From NCBI GenBank assembly GCA_025766275.1, contig JAFKAC010000016.1, forward strand, positions 806,001-870,000: 64,000 bases of DNA, read 5' to 3'. This DNA is from Lactarius indigo. Its lineage: Eukaryota; Basidiomycota; Agaricomycetes; Russulales; Russulaceae. Both the position numbers and the translations under genes were made by a program. The notes below the pieces were generated by a model, which worked only from the letters and a program-made list of their open reading frames with translations, searched no databases and was not told where the DNA came from. This document shows, one piece after another, positions 1 to 11,978 of this stretch (within the stretch, counting starts at the first letter, position 1; each line of letters starts with the position of its first letter).

Positions 1-1949
1 GTTATGGAGTCACGCTGGTGAGTGACCCCTGATTTGCTTGTCATCGTGATGGCCCACGTTTTGTTCTCCTCTTTAGGAAGAGATGGCTGCTGCCTCTCTC
101 GACGTCGATGTTAAGGAGGAACTCAGTGCCATGGAACAATGTGAGTACCTCGATACCTATTCCATTCTGATGATCTCACTTTCCCCCAGGGTTCAAGGTT
201 CTCTCCGAAGCAGAGCGCACAATACAGTCTTTTATAACATTCTATTCCAGTTCAGATCCGCTTCTTCACCACCGTCCTGCAACAAATGGCCGGGCTGACC
301 TCGTGATTGCTCTTCTGAGCCCGGCTGTCGAGGTTTCCAATGCAGAGCCAGATGGAAGCCAAGCTTGCAAGTATGAATCTCAATCTGCCGGACTCAAGTC
401 CACTATGCCCGGTTCCCCCATCGCCCGCACCTTCAACACCAGCGCCACGAACCGTCGATCTCTCGCCTTCGACTCGTCATCGTCTTTCCTATCCCCAGAT
501 ACCGCCAACACTGGCGGGAACCCGAGCGACTCCGTAGCTACGCTCGCGTAAAAGCACGCTAAACTCGAGCCGCCGGCAACGCGGCGCATCGCATTTCTGC
601 GCCGGCGCTCGCCTCGAGCAGAGATCGTGGGACCTGGGCTGGCGTCCTTGATCAGGTCACGGAATGAGACAACTCCCCTACTCGAGAGATATCCGTCGAG
701 CCCCGGTCGTCCCGTCCGCATAGCATAGCACCGACTTTTCTGGCCTCTCCACCGGCTCTACTTTCCACTCTCCCCACCCTGATTGCGGTGCCGCTCCCAG
801 CGGTCTAGACGGTTTGTCCCCCGTCGTCAGCGACAGCTAGGCCAACATAGTGAACGCGTTGCTCCTGCCCATGTTCCAGAAGACTTCTTTGAACAATAGC
901 AATACGGGTCAAACTGTCGACCCCATCGCCGTCAAGCTGAACAACCTATGGTAGCAGTAACGCCCCGCGCCTCCACGGTCCCGACGAGTTCCACAGGCCC
1001 TCCAAGGGCCACGTACACGACAGCAGCCAGCGGATCCATTCTCATCAACAACGGCGATCTTATCCAGACATGTCATGCGCCCGGTGTTGGCCGTGTTCAA
1101 AGTGGCGCGTCAAGGGGCTTGCGTAACCGTGGCGGCGGAGGCACTTGGTGCTCAAAGCCCCGCTCTCTTAAATACGTCTGGCGAAAGCGACGATAGAAGC
1201 AACGCAATGGCTGCCGCGCTGGTGGGTCTCGGGATGGGGGTCGGCTGATTCAACCTCGGACTAACCTCTCCCGGGCTGGCCGGGATGCCTAACGGACTCG
1301 ACATGGCGCAACTCACGCAGCTGAATGGGATGAACAAGATGAATCCGTTCAACATGAATACGAATATGCTGAACCTGGCCGCGATGGCGTGTCACCCGAG
1401 GCGGAGCTACTCGCACCGCAGATCGCCGCTGATGGAGGAGGATTTGGCCAACCTGGGCTCGGCGTCGGTGCGGGCCTCGGTTCATTCGGAGGGCTGCAGG
1501 GGGGCATGGGTAGTAACGGCCTGCGCGGCAGCTCCGGGCGGTCCGGAGGACGTTCCGGACTTAGGTGGTGGTAGCGGCAGTGCCAGCGGCAAAGGTGGAC
1601 CGGCAGGGAACGGCGGCGGCGGCGAAGCGAAGAAGGACGAAGAAGATTTCGAGCCGGCGGTGCTGAGCGACGTGGCTGCGTGGCTGCGCACATTCCGGTT
1701 GCACAAGTACACGCCGAATTTCGAGTGCATGACGTGGAAGGAGATGGTGATGATGGACGAGCAGGCACTCGAGGCGCAGGGCGTCGCGGCGCTCGGTGCG
1801 CGTAGGAAGATGTTCAAGACGTTCGAGGTGGTCCGTCGGAAGATGGGGATCGACGACCCGACTGCGCCCCCCGCCTCCGCCTCCACCGTCGTTGTCATCT
1901 GGCGGACCGGGCTCGACTGGCAGTGGTGGTGGACTATCCTCCGCGTAAT
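1..1949 (+). pseudogene. VTS1-like SAM-domain gene, unit A (5' cut by window, broken)
   Basis: Left-truncated copy of a Vts1/Smaug-type gene. Yeast Vts1 binds stem-loop RNAs through its SAM domain and promotes deadenylation. Visible here are the end of exon 2, the exon starting GAAGAGATGGCTGC after a TTTAG acceptor near 77, the next exon after CCCCCAG near 190, the low-complexity Asn/Ser/Gly-rich middle, and the SAM domain at about 1660-1850 (frame containing VAAWLRTFRLHKYTPNFE and ARRKMFKTFEVV). It is broken: a deletion near 220 relative to unit B removes the bases coding for Ala-Leu, the frame hits TGA near 296-305, several frame changes follow, and a C-run near 1870 shifts the frame before the expected LSSA-stop end. 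Unit E carries an almost identical copy with the same lesions. Assignment to the family is secure; inactivity is clear. Confidence 0.8.
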
Positions 1950-2509
1950 ATAAAGGAAAAATCTGGTTTCTTTTTTTCTTTTTTGGTTGTTGCGAACTAA
2001 AACGAAAAAAAGCAGAACCACGCTCTCTTCTCTCTCTTCGCATTATGTCCGCCCCCTTTTTTTTTTACTAGTACCGTCTCTGGACTTGTGATTCTTATCT
2101 AATTTCTTTCCGCATTCACGAAAAACGTCGGGATTGTCATTTTTTCTTTTCGTATCGGTGGTAGTGGGGGAGGGGCCTTTCTTCAATTCCTACGAACCTC
2201 GAGGGGTTGCGCGCAGCGTAAAGTATTTGTACCTTCAGCGCTTGTACTCGTTTTCTTCCCCATCTTCTTTTCTTTCTTTTGTATTTAGCTTTAAACTGTG
2301 TATGATACGAATATATATAACATACGAAGTCATCTGCATACTCTGGGTCGTCCGATCGAAAGAGAAAAGAAAGCAAATGAAAATACTGTCTGTAGAAACT
2401 GTGTCTTTGGAGAATGAGGTGTGCCGTGACAAAGGTGCGATGGATTCAAAGGGGAGGGACGGGCGTTGTTAGGTCACACTGGGATCTCGTCGGATGTCAG
2501 AATCCCTAG

Positions 2510-5500
2510 CTATTGGGGGTGCGGTACTGTGACAGTGGTGGACGGTGCGACAGAGTCTGGCGCGCGCGGATAACTGTGCTTGGTGACAAGACCGTCAAGT
2601 TGGAGAGGTGTCATCGAAAAGTTCAAAATGCCTAGGTCCTGGTGCCAGACTCCAGAGTGATCACGCACGAGGTGTAGTTGGAATAGATCATTGTGTCCTG
2701 GTTTCCACTCGAAGTCTCTACAATATGAGCACAATATTCGATATCCGTGCTTGTCCCTAAGGTGACGATCGAGTCCTTTCTTCTCACTGAAACTGGCATG
2801 ACAGATGTGGCATAGCTCAAATCGCACATTAACTCGTACGGGACGGCCTGAGCGCGATCGTAATTTGATGAACGACAGTAGACAGTCCCACGACGGCTCA
2901 TTCATCGCCATAGGATTCTCTATATAAAGGTGCAGCAGGTTAGGGAGCACAGTGGTATGCCCCTCCTCGGCCAGGCTCAGAGCACACAAGATAGTCGTCG
3001 TCAATTCTTCAGCCACCCGAAGGTCTGTTACGGCACCAAATACGCGGATAGGTTCCAGCCATTGTTCACCATTCACGTCATCCTGCCCACTGGATGACTG
3101 GGTCATATTGATTCGTAGATTGTTTACACCGGGTAGGAATGGGGAAAATTGGCAACAAACTTGAGCCATTGAGGACAACTGCCAGTCCAACCGCTTGCAC
3201 GATATCTGTAATCGAAGACCTGTAGAAGATCCCGAGCTGGTAAACGAGATGGAAATGGCATCTCCGGATGTTCGAATCTCTGCTTGACCGAGTGTCGTCG
3301 GTAGTCCGGTCCGCTCGATGAATCGGCCAAGTTGCGACGCGTCCATCGTGGGTTGGCTAAACAATGTGAGGTCGATATCCCCGAGATCAGGTGCATCGAT
3401 TCTGGCCACCAGACTGTCCAAGTACTTGCTGGTTCCTCGATATTTCAGAGACGTAAGAGCGGGGAGAACAACGCGTTCCCCTGGTGGCGGAGGCAAGATG
3501 AGGTAGTTTCGGCGGGGTGGGAGGGAAAGGAAATGGAGTGAAAGTGTTTCAAGTTGGGTCATCCCGGACAACGCATTCGCGAATGCTTCTGGGGAAAAAT
3601 AGCCAGAACTAGGAATTTCGTGGAGCTGAATATATACGAGGTCGTGGGAGGGTGAAAGTAGTTGCGGAAATGAGGGAAACCCAATCCTGGTTGAGTGTAG
3701 TGCACGGAGGCGATGGCCCCACCGAAACGTGCTGGGCAGGGTCAGCTGCATATTATCTTGGGACAGAAGAACAAGCTCTTCCAGTTCCGAAAGTGGCTCG
3801 GAGATTGTGGAAAGTTTATCGAGGAGCAAGCTGGTGACGGTGAGGCTGATGGAACTAACACGATCAGATTGCTTCAATGCGGCAATGACATTGTCATCGT
3901 CCTCGGGAGCCGGAGGATCGAGATTTGGAAATCCCCCGTACTGTACCACGATGGGCAGGGCCGGCCAACAATCTAGAGCATTCAAAACGGGTGTTCCAGG
4001 CGTAAAGTAGAGTCGAAGATTTAGGCCCAGAGGTGATGTGTGTACGATGCGTCGCCATCTTTGGCACACATACGTGAGTGTAGGCCAAGCTCGCAGAGTG
4101 GAATCCAGGTAATAACGAAATATGTTCAGAAATATGTCGTCACAGAGCACTTCAATCGTCACCTGCCGAGAAAGAGGTCCTATTTCAAACGAGTTAGCAA
4201 GCGGTGGCGGTGGCACCGGGAATACGTCATACCTGTTCCACGTAGTTCATATTCCACTGCTATAGGATGGCCAGAGAGCCGGCGTGAAATCATGAATGTC
4301 ACCACGGCCTCCCTCAAAGGCGCATGACGTGGCCCAGACTGCGCTATATAGAGCATGTGCAGGGAAGGCATCACAGTTTTGCCCCCCCCGTCTGGTAGTT
4401 GCAAAGCACGCACGATGTTCGTCAGGAGATTTCCAGGGACATGAAACCATTGTACACTTGTGAATGAGTTGAAAAGGTCTCGCCATTCACTATCTCCTCG
4501 TCCTAATGGTCGCGACGTATTGACGCGTAAATCCTCCACATTGAAAAGGGAAGCGGAAAGATGAACGCAGACTTGTGTCATGAATAATAGCTGCTCGCTC
4601 GATGACTTGCAGAATAATTCCAATTTAAGGCGAGTGGGAGCTCCTGGCTGTATCAAGGAAATAGAGATGGCGCTCTCAGAAGATAGAATGTGTGCTTGAC
4701 GGAGCGACTTGTGCATTCCTATCCGATCGACGAATTCGCGAATATTTGGGAAATTGATCGATTTGATATTTAAGAATGTGAGTTCAATGTCCCCGAGACT
4801 AGGAGCATCGATTCTGGCTACAAGGCATTCCAAGTACCGGGAAATTCCTCGAAGATCAAGACGGGTAAGAACAGGGAGAACAGCACGTCTCCTGGACCGT
4901 GGGATTCGGGCATGGTAATAATAATCAGTAGTAGAGAAGAAATGGAGCGAAAGTGATTGAAGCTGTGCCATCCCGGACAAGGCATTCGTGAGCGCTTCTG
5001 GTAGGAACTGCCAAGAACCCAAAACTTCGTGAAGCCGAAGGTCCACGAGATTCCTGGAAGAATGAAGAAGCTGAAGGAGTCCGGGAATTACGACACTAGT
5101 CGAATGGAGACAACGAAGCCGTGGACCCCATTGAAAAGAGCTAGGCAAGGTCAGCTGCACTCCATCTTGAGACAAAAGAACAAGGTCCTCCAGCTCCGAA
5201 AACGGCCTCTCGATCGAGGATAGCTTTTCCAGGAGTGAGCTAGCAACGGTGAGGCTGATAGAACTAACACGACCAGATTGTTTAAGTGCGGCCACGATGT
5301 TGTCTTCGTCTTTGGGAGCTGGGGGGCCGAGCTCTAGAGATCCTCCATACTGTACAATGATAGGCATGCCGGGCCAGCAGCGTAGAGTCTTCGATACAGG
5401 CGCCCCGTGGGTGCAGAAGATTCGAATGTGTAGAGCCTGCTGAGATGAAAATACGATACGTCGCCATCTGCGACATATGTGCACAAGCCTAGGCCAATGT

Positions 5501-5774
5501 TGTGGAGAGACATCGAGATAATAACGAAATGTTTTCAGAAGCATATTGTCTGAAAGCTCCCCGATCGTGACTTGTAGAGAAAATGAAAAGTTAGCTAGAG
5601 GCGCGGGTATTGGCAGGAGGTGTACTACCTCTTCCAGGGAGCTCGCTTGACGTGGTAATGATTTCGTGGGACGATATGGATCGGCTATGGGCAAGCGTAT
5701 TGAGATATCTGCGACATTGACTGTCACGTCGAGCGGAAGTGAAGGTGCTAAATTGCTTACTTTTGAGAGTGCAT
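2510..5774 (-). CDS. Double F-box/LRR protein with C-terminal C2H2 fingers, unit A
   Basis: Probably a substrate receptor of an SCF-type ubiquitin ligase (family knowledge). Model: complement(join(2510..4179,4233..5570,5629..5720,5761..5774)), 1037 residues. All introns are GT..AG (53, 58, 40 nt), all junctions are phase-consistent, and the start is ATG CAC TCT CAA. Module 1: F-box at about residues 36-80 (VTIGELSDNMLLKTFRYYLD, then WPRLVHICRRW), then leucine-rich repeats. Module 2: F-box from about 482 (VTIEVLCDDIFLNIF), then a second LRR region. The tail at about 935-990 has CHICH...HLRDKH and CSYC...HLVRDH, two C2H2-like pairs. Without splicing at 4180-4232 the locus looks like two overlapping ORFs of 515 and 568 codons. 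The same gene structure stays open in units C, D and E. The substrate is unknown. Confidence 0.82.
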
Positions 5775-5964
5775 GAGGGGAGAAACGAACTGGACAGCTG
5801 TTGTTGTTGTATCCTTATTGTAGAACACGAAGGAACACGAAATTATCACACGCATGTCAGCTTAGGCTATGCACGCTGCATACACATGGCAGCGAGATGC
5901 CTAGCGGAGAACACATGGCATTGTCCCGCCACAACCGCTTCAAATCCGCAATTATCTCCTTTAC

Positions 5965-7310
5965 GCGCTGTCAGGAAGAGATGGTTACTTCCTCTCTCGA
6001 CGTCAGTCCCAAAGGACGTACTTGTGCCATCAGAACATGGGGCACAATTATGTATTCTAATGACCCACCTGGTATAGAGATTTGCGGAGGCAGGCAGCCG
6101 GATAGGTGAACAATGTGTGAGTGGGAGTCATGAGGAGAGCGTATACTCGCTCCTCTCTCTTAGATATTATTCATAGATAACCGTTTAACTACGGTATTAT
6201 TATAATTATCTAATACCTCGGTCTAGCCTCGGTTTGCCGGACTATGTCCGTTCCAGGCTAAATCCCAACACCTGGTCCTCGGGTTCTCTACGAAAACGAG
6301 TATTACTCTTTACGGCCGTATGCGGCGTTCTACCCAAGTTTGGATCCGCTCCCCCCGCCACTCGTCTTGCCAAAGCAGATCCGAGTCCCCTCCTGACTCA
6401 AACCTGCCTTTCCAGATTCCCTCTCCTCCCACGCCTTTCTTGTAACGACCTGAGCCACCAATCGCTTTCCTTTGACTCCACCCAGTCTTACCTTCTCTGA
6501 ATATCGCCAACACCGTCACGTCACCTTAGGTCACCTTAAACTCAAAGTCGGTAACGCCCTGCCCCACTCCGCATCTCCGTGCCTGTGCTGGCTCACTGAC
6601 AAGTCGCAGAGCATGATAAATCCTATATCAGAATTTTCCGCGGATCCCATGCCGTCCTGCCCGCCGAGCACATACCCTCCCAGAAACGCCAGCGGCATTG
6701 CTTTTCGCTCCCATATAAGATTCATACCAGATGGTGGCTGCCCCGGGTGGGCTCTCCCGGGTCACTGGTAACAGCAGAGCTGGCGCTGAATACATAGCAC
6801 ATACGTCCACAGGCCACAATTACACCTCCGATCCTCGCAGACGGTTGCCCTTGCCGCAAGTTAGCTGGGCAACCTATACGGCGGCGCCACCGTCCCCTAC
6901 CGTGATTTTCCCGCGGACCTCCGCCGGACCCCAGAGGCCCCATGACCGATGCCAGAGGCGGCCTCACCGCTAGGACCAACGTCGCGACCGACAATGGCGT
7001 GTACAGGGACGGTATCAATTTGATTAAGAGCCAGGATCGTCGTGCTTCTGGAAGTGGGTGAGTCAAGGCTCGCTCATAGAGAAGAGCTTATGCAATGGCG
7101 GTGGCGGTTCCTATTTCGATGCACGGAAACCTGCGTTCTGGATCGTTTCAGCAGAAGCCATGATGAAGGTAAACCAATGGTTTCAGCCACATATTACTAC
7201 CTCCGCTATGCGGCTTCGGAATTAGGGTTGCGGTTTTCAACCTCGGAGTAGCTTCTCCCGCTGTGGTGGCGGGATGTCGAAAGTGATCATCACGGCGCAG
7301 TTCGCTGCTA
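5965..7310 (+). pseudogene. Highly degraded VTS1-like remnant, unit A
   Basis: Alignment by eye to the unit B VTS1-like gene recovers ordered landmarks. AGGAAGAGATGGTTACTTCC near 5973 matches the exon that starts GAAGAGATGGCTGC. GCCAACACC follows near 6505, then ACAATGGCGTGTACAGGG near 6992 and CAGCAGAAGCCATGATGAAGG near 7150 (Gly-Gly-Ser-Asp-Asp-Gly region), and CTTCTCCCGCTGTGG near 7250 (TSPGLAG region). The SAM domain is missing. No usable reading frame remains. The piece is interrupted by a 198-bp solo LTR. Parallel remnants sit at the same place in units B, C, D and E, so this second, older VTS1-like copy belonged to the ancestral repeat module. Confidence 0.6.
6073..6270 (-). mobile_element. 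Solo LTR, 198 bp (unit A)
   Basis: The insertion is bounded by a perfect 5-bp target duplication CCTGG (6068-6072 and 6271-6275). It is absent at the matching positions of units B (near 33775) and D (near 55335), where CCTCGAAT follows directly. The element ends in CCCAACA on this strand, so on the minus strand it starts TGTTGGG, as an LTR would. The other end, CTCTATA in that orientation, is not the canonical CA. No internal retrotransposon sequence is present. Unit E carries the same insertion. Confidence 0.7.
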
Positions 7311-7439
7311 GTTGCAGGGTTAGGGGAACTACTACTAGTAATTGCTAGGTGGTACAAAGGAGGTAATCGTTGTTAGTTTAGACAATAAGAGGGTCAAGCT
7401 GTCAAGCTTTGACTCGCATTCAGTCTTGCATTTAGTTGC

Positions 7440-8195
7440 AGCGGGATGACTGTCGGACCGCCGCGTGGCTGTGCCAGCGCTTTCCCGTGGGACGAGCAAA
7501 AATGGCAACATCACCCATTTTTCTTGGGAGTCAGACGAGCCACTTTCAATGTTCACTATCACTATAGTCTCTACACCCACCGCGACCATCGTCTGCTTTC
7601 TCGTAATGAGGCTTCTGCAGAGGTGGCCGAAGTCTTTCTGCGTCAACCTCCTGGGTGAACTGGCGGGGAACTCGGCCCCATCTACCAATACCATGGTGAG
7701 CGGCGCATCCCTTCTCACTATCCCTATGATCACACCCACCTCTTTTGATTTCAAGATTTTCCGGTGAAGTCGCACAGCCCCTCACGATTTTTGGCAGCAT
7801 TTCAGATCCGCTTCCTCATCACCAGAACAATTGTCCAGGGTCGACCACATGACTACTGTTCTGAGCTCGGCCTTCGGTAGTTTTGCGCAGAACTAGATGC
7901 AGGACAAGTTTTCCAGGATAGATCTCCAGTCCCCTAGACTCAAAGTCCAATGGGCTCGGACCACGTCATCGCCAGCCCAAATCACCAATCACATTGAGTC
8001 AACTTCCTTTCTCTCAAACCGCCAGTACCGCCAACAGCTCAAGCAACTGCTGCAGCCACGCTGCCCAACAGCGCGTCAAATTAAGACCAGAAATGTGGCC
8101 CACTACGTCTCTATGCCGCACTCGCCTTCATCGCGTGGTGTCTATGCTGGTTTTGAGTTCTCCCTGCCAGGTTTACGAGCGCGATAACATCCAGA
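7440..8195 (+). pseudogene. Second degraded VTS1-like remnant, unit A
   Basis: A further remnant resembles the 5'-middle part of the VTS1-like gene. TTCAGATCCGCTTCCTCATC near 7803 and GACTACTGTTCTGAGC near 7849 correspond to the region coding for RFFITVLQQ...[29 protein letters not shown] near 8021 and CCAACAGCGCGTCAAATTAA near 8065 correspond to the DTANT and AQQ region. Nothing is translatable over a useful length. Unit C has an equivalent at about 41050-41700. Confidence 0.5.
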
Positions 8196-8199
8196 ACTT

Positions 8200-8884
8200 G
8201 TCACACTAGCTCAATTCGATCAGGTAAAAATGTTGGGGGTACATCGAATGATAAGCCGGCTTGCCAGATATATACACCAGTATAAAACGTGGTCGGTGCA
8301 TTGCTAGCGCAGATTAATTTTCCGTGTGAGCTAACGTGTGTACTTGAAGGTGGGCCAGTGCATAAGTACGTGTTGATGCCGAGAGAGATGGAGGTGGTGG
8401 GCCTTCAGGTGTTGACGGTAGCGGCGTCACAGCGCACCGGTGGGAAGGAAGACGCTCGACATGTTCGGAATCATCCAAACTTGAACTTGAATCATAGAGC
8501 TGCAAACTGACGCGACTGCATCTCTTCAGTCTCAGTGGGGAGTTGGGAGCGTCTCGAAATGCAAGAGGATCGTGAGCTTTGTAGTACATTGTTCTTCTTG
8601 TCTGCCTTTTTTGAAGTAATATTCTGGCTCCAATCCTTATACATTTTCATCTGCTTTGGCTTGGGCTCAATGACCGCTTGAGGCGTCTGGTGAGGTATTT
8701 TTCTTTTCTCACGTGCAAGCGCGCATACACGAACCGCCGCCAACGCGCCACGCAAGATGTCCTCGCTCAAGCCTAGGCTTCCCTCCCGCACAGCTGAACC
8801 TCCCCTGTTCAAGCTTCAAGACCCATCCCCATTCGAACAGTTGATTACGAGTCTACACCATTCCTCCAAATCTGTCGCACAGAT
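8200..8884 (+). other. Intergenic block upstream of unit B VTS1-like gene
   Basis: The first half (8215-8480) matches a block in unit C (41715-42000, for example GATAAGCCGGCTTGCC in both), but I do not see it in units B or D at this place. The second half contains CTGGCTCCAATCCTTATAC near 8629, which recurs before the VTS1-like gene in units C, D and E, then a degraded copy of VTS1 exon 1 beginning ATGTCCTCGCTC at 8757. No intact coding region is visible. It may hold the 5' UTR and promoter remnants of the VTS1-like genes. Confidence 0.45.
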
Positions 8885-11187
8885 GTCCTAGCTCAGGCCT
8901 TCATCCATCCCCAGCCCCGGCCCCGGCCATTCCCCCGTGCGAGACCAGAACGGCAAGAACTCCAGTGCACGCTCGTCCATGGGTCCCACCATCCGCCGCA
9001 GTGCATGGATTCAGTCTCGCCTCGCCACGCCCTGGAGGCGGGCTCCTAGCAGGCGCCCAACCAGCAAGCTCCTAGGCAGCGCCACCTTTCAAACCCCAGA
9101 AGGTAAGGCTTCCCCCCCTATCGATTTTTTTTTTTCTCTCGAGCTGACTCTTTTCGCAGCGGGTGCTATCGGTCAATGGTTTGAGAACTTTCGTCATTAC
9201 GGAGTCACGCTGGTGAGTATCATCTGTTTTGATCGTCATCATGATCGCCCACGTTTTGTTCTCCTCTTTTAGGAAGAGATGGCTGCTGCCTCTCTCGACG
9301 TCAATTTTAAGGAGGAACTCAGTGCCGTCGAGCAATGTGAGCTAGCTCGATCCCTGTTCCATTATGATGGTCTTATCCGCTCGCAGGGTTCAAGGTTCTC
9401 TCCGAAGCAGAGCGCACAGCCGCTCTTTACAGTCTTTTACAACATTCTACTCAAGTACAGATGCACTTCTTCATCACCGTCCTGCAACAAATGGCCAGGG
9501 CCGACCCCATGACTGCTCTTCTGAGCCCGGCTGTCGAGTTTTCCATGCAGAGCCAGATGGAAGCTAAGCTTGCAGGTGTGAATCTCAAATCGCACGGACT
9601 CAAGTCCACTATGCCTGGTTCCCCCTCTGCCCGCACCTTCCATACCAGCACCACGAATCGCCAATCACCCGCCTTCGACTCTTCTTCCTCTTTCCTATCT
9701 CCGGATACTGCCAACACCGTAGGCAATCTGAGCGACGCCGCCTCCACACTTGCGCAACAGCACACTGAACTCAAAGCTGCCGGCAACGCGGCGCATCGTA
9801 TTTCTGCGCTGGCGCTCGTCTCGAGTGGAGAGCGCGGCACTTGGGCTGGGGTCCTTGGTCAGGCCGCGGAGTGGGACAATTCCCCCACTTAAGATATTCG
9901 TTGGGCCTAGGTCGTCCCGTCCTCAGAGCACCGACTTTTCTGGCCTCTCTGCTGGTTCTGCATTCCGCTTCCCAAGGCCCGATGGCAGTGCCGCTCCCGG
10001 CAGCCTCGATGGGCTGTCCCCCGTCGTCGGCGATAGCTGGACGAACATGGTGAACACGCCGCTCCTGTCAATGTTCCAGAAGACATCTTCCAACAACAAC
10101 AACAACGCCGGTCAAACTGTCGACCTTGCCCCTGCCAAGTTAAACGATGTATATGGTAGCAGCAATGACCCACGTCTTGACAGTACAGACAAGTTCCGCC
10201 AGCCTTCTAAGGGTCACATTCACGATAACGGCAGCGGTTCCAACAATGGCGTGATCAATAACGGCGTTTACGGCGACGACAGCGATCTTATTCAGGGACA
10301 TCATGCGCCTGGTGTTGGTCGTGCTCAAAATGATTCTTCAAGAGGCCTGCGCAACAGTGGTGGCGGAGGTACTTGGTCTGCTGCTCAAAGCCCCGCTCTC
10401 TCAAACACGTCTGGCTATTTCGGCGGAAGCGATGACGGAAGCAACGCAATGGCTGCGGCGCATCAGCAAGCCGTACTGGCGGGTCTCGGGATGAGGCTCG
10501 GCGGATTCAGCCTCGGACTAACCTCTCCCGGGCTGGCCGGGGTCCTAACAGACTCAACATGGCACAACTCGCGCAGCTGAACGGGATGAATCCGTTCAAT
10601 ATGAGTATGAATATGCTGAACTTGGCCGCGATAGGGGTGTCGCCCTTGGCGCAGCTACTTGCAGCGCAGATCGCCGCTGCCAGAGAAGGATTCGGCCAGC
10701 CTGGTCTTGGCATCAGTGCGGGCCTCGGCACGTTCAGTGGGCCGCAGGGCAGATGGGTAGTAATGGCCTGCGCGGCGGCTCCGGGCGGTCCTGAGGACGT
10801 TCGCTGGGCCTAGGTGGTGGTAGCGGCAGTGCCAGCGGCAAAGGCGGATCGGCAGGGAGCGGCGGCGGCGGAGCGAAGAAGGACGAAGAAGATTTCGAGC
10901 CGGCGGTGCTGAATGACGTGGCTGCGTGGCTGCGCACGCTCAGGCTGCACAAGTACACGCCAAATTTCGAGGGCATGACATGTAAAGAGATGGTAATGGA
11001 CGAGCAGGCACTCGAGGCGCAGGGTATCGCGGCGCTCGGTGTGCGTAGGAAGATGCTCAAAACGTTCGAGATGGTCCGTAGGAAGTTGGGCATCGATGAC
11101 CCGACTGCGCCCCTGCCTCCGCCTGCACCGTCGTCGTCTGGGGGACCGGGCTCGACTGGGAGTGGTGGTGGACTATCCTCCGCGTAA
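8885..11187 (+). pseudogene. VTS1-like SAM-domain gene, unit B (most complete copy, broken)
   Basis: Exon layout is readable: 8885-9102, 9160-9212, 9273-9336, then 9387 to the stop at 11185-11187, with GT..AG introns of about 50-60 nt. The protein would run from an N-terminal MSSLRP-type leader through [32 protein letters not shown] and a long Asn/Ser/Gly-rich middle to a SAM domain (about 10910-11100: VAAWLRTLRLHKYTPNFE, ARRKML-like helix) and a Pro/Ser/Gly tail ending GLSSA. Lesions: the third codon is TAG (ATG TCC TAG), a TAA follows DNSPT at about 9890, and frame changes occur near 9900, 10545 and 10760. The SAM domain itself stays open for 93 codons. In yeast the SAM domain binds RNA hairpins; here no full protein can be made. 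Confidence 0.82.
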
Positions 11188-11801
11188 TGAAAAATCCGGT
11201 TTCTTTTTTCATTCTTGGTTGTTGTTGTTGCGAACTAAAAAAAAACATTTTTTAAAAAAAGGCAGCATCACGCTCCCTTCTCTCCTCTCTCTCTTCGTAT
11301 TATGTCCGCCTCTTTTTTACTAGTACCGTCTCTGAACTTGTAACTCCTATCTAATTTCTTTTCACATTCACGAAAAATGTCGTAATAGTCGCCTTTCTTT
11401 TCGTATGGGTGATGGTGGCGGCGGCGGCAAGGCCTGTGCATTTTTTTTTTCCCTTTAATTCCTACGAACCTCGAGGAGCCGCGCATGGCGTAAAGTATTT
11501 GTACCCTCAGCGCTTGTATTCCTTTTCTTCGCCATCTTCTTTCTTTCATTTGTATGAAGCTTTGTGTGTATGATACGAATATATTTTTTATACATCGCTT
11601 CTGACCAAAAATGTTAGTTTCTTCGCGAGAGTGTTGCCTGGGTTACAGTATGGCGTATTTCAGGCTCTACCGTGGCGCGGCTCTCTGCCTGGCGTATGGA
11701 TTCGAGTCGGCCCTTATCGCGTACGATGAAACTTACGGCTCGGACCAAGGCTTGGACATGTCATGTAATCGGAAATCACATAATTTTGTTATCTCGTAGT
11801 A

Positions 11802-11978
11802 CAGTTGAACCCCTCTTAACCCATACCCCTCCGTGGACTGTCTGTGCTATGGGTAATGGGAGGTTATGGGTTTTGAGAGGTTTTCTACGGCCTACAAATG
11901 GATTTTGGTGGATGGATCGGCCATGGGTTATCAGGGGATATGGGTTATCAGAGCTATGGGTTAAGAGGGCTTCAACTC
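11802..11978. mobile_element. MITE, Tc1/mariner-pogo type, 177 bp
   Basis: Imperfect terminal inverted repeats of 21 bp: the left starts CAGTTGAACCCCTCTTAACC and the right end reads GGGTTAAGAGGGCTTCAACTC. It is flanked by TA at 11800-11801 on the left and TG at 11979-11980 on the right, read as a mutated TA duplication. The empty site is visible in unit D near 51616 (GTAGTACATATAACATGCG) and in unit E. The interior consists of repeated GGGTTAT/GGTTATGG motifs with no ORF, so the element is non-autonomous. The class is inferred from the TIR shape and TA target. Confidence 0.75.

Larger units (their letters stand above)
1..6541. repeat. Segmental duplication, copy 1 (pairs with 57261-64000)
   Basis: The first 6.5 kb recur at the right end of the window in direct orientation, offset 57260 at the start and 57459 at the end. 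Two indels account for the offset change. This copy lacks 228 bp near 2318 that units B, D and E keep, and the other copy lacks 29 bp that lie between two short CACATGGCA repeats here (about 5888-5917). Both share the same VTS1 lesions and the same solo LTR, so the duplication is younger than those events. Confidence 0.9.

Noticed and set aside
1349..2043. Long minus-strand ORFs over the VTS1-like genes (also at 10734, 58609 and 58821)
   Set aside because: Composition mirrors the GC-rich, low-complexity sense strand; no family features and no conservation independent of the sense frame.
4180..5727. Separate 515-codon F-box gene in unit A
   Set aside because: Its end is intron sequence and its N-terminal codons are in a frame that does not match the spliced exon 1-2 frame.
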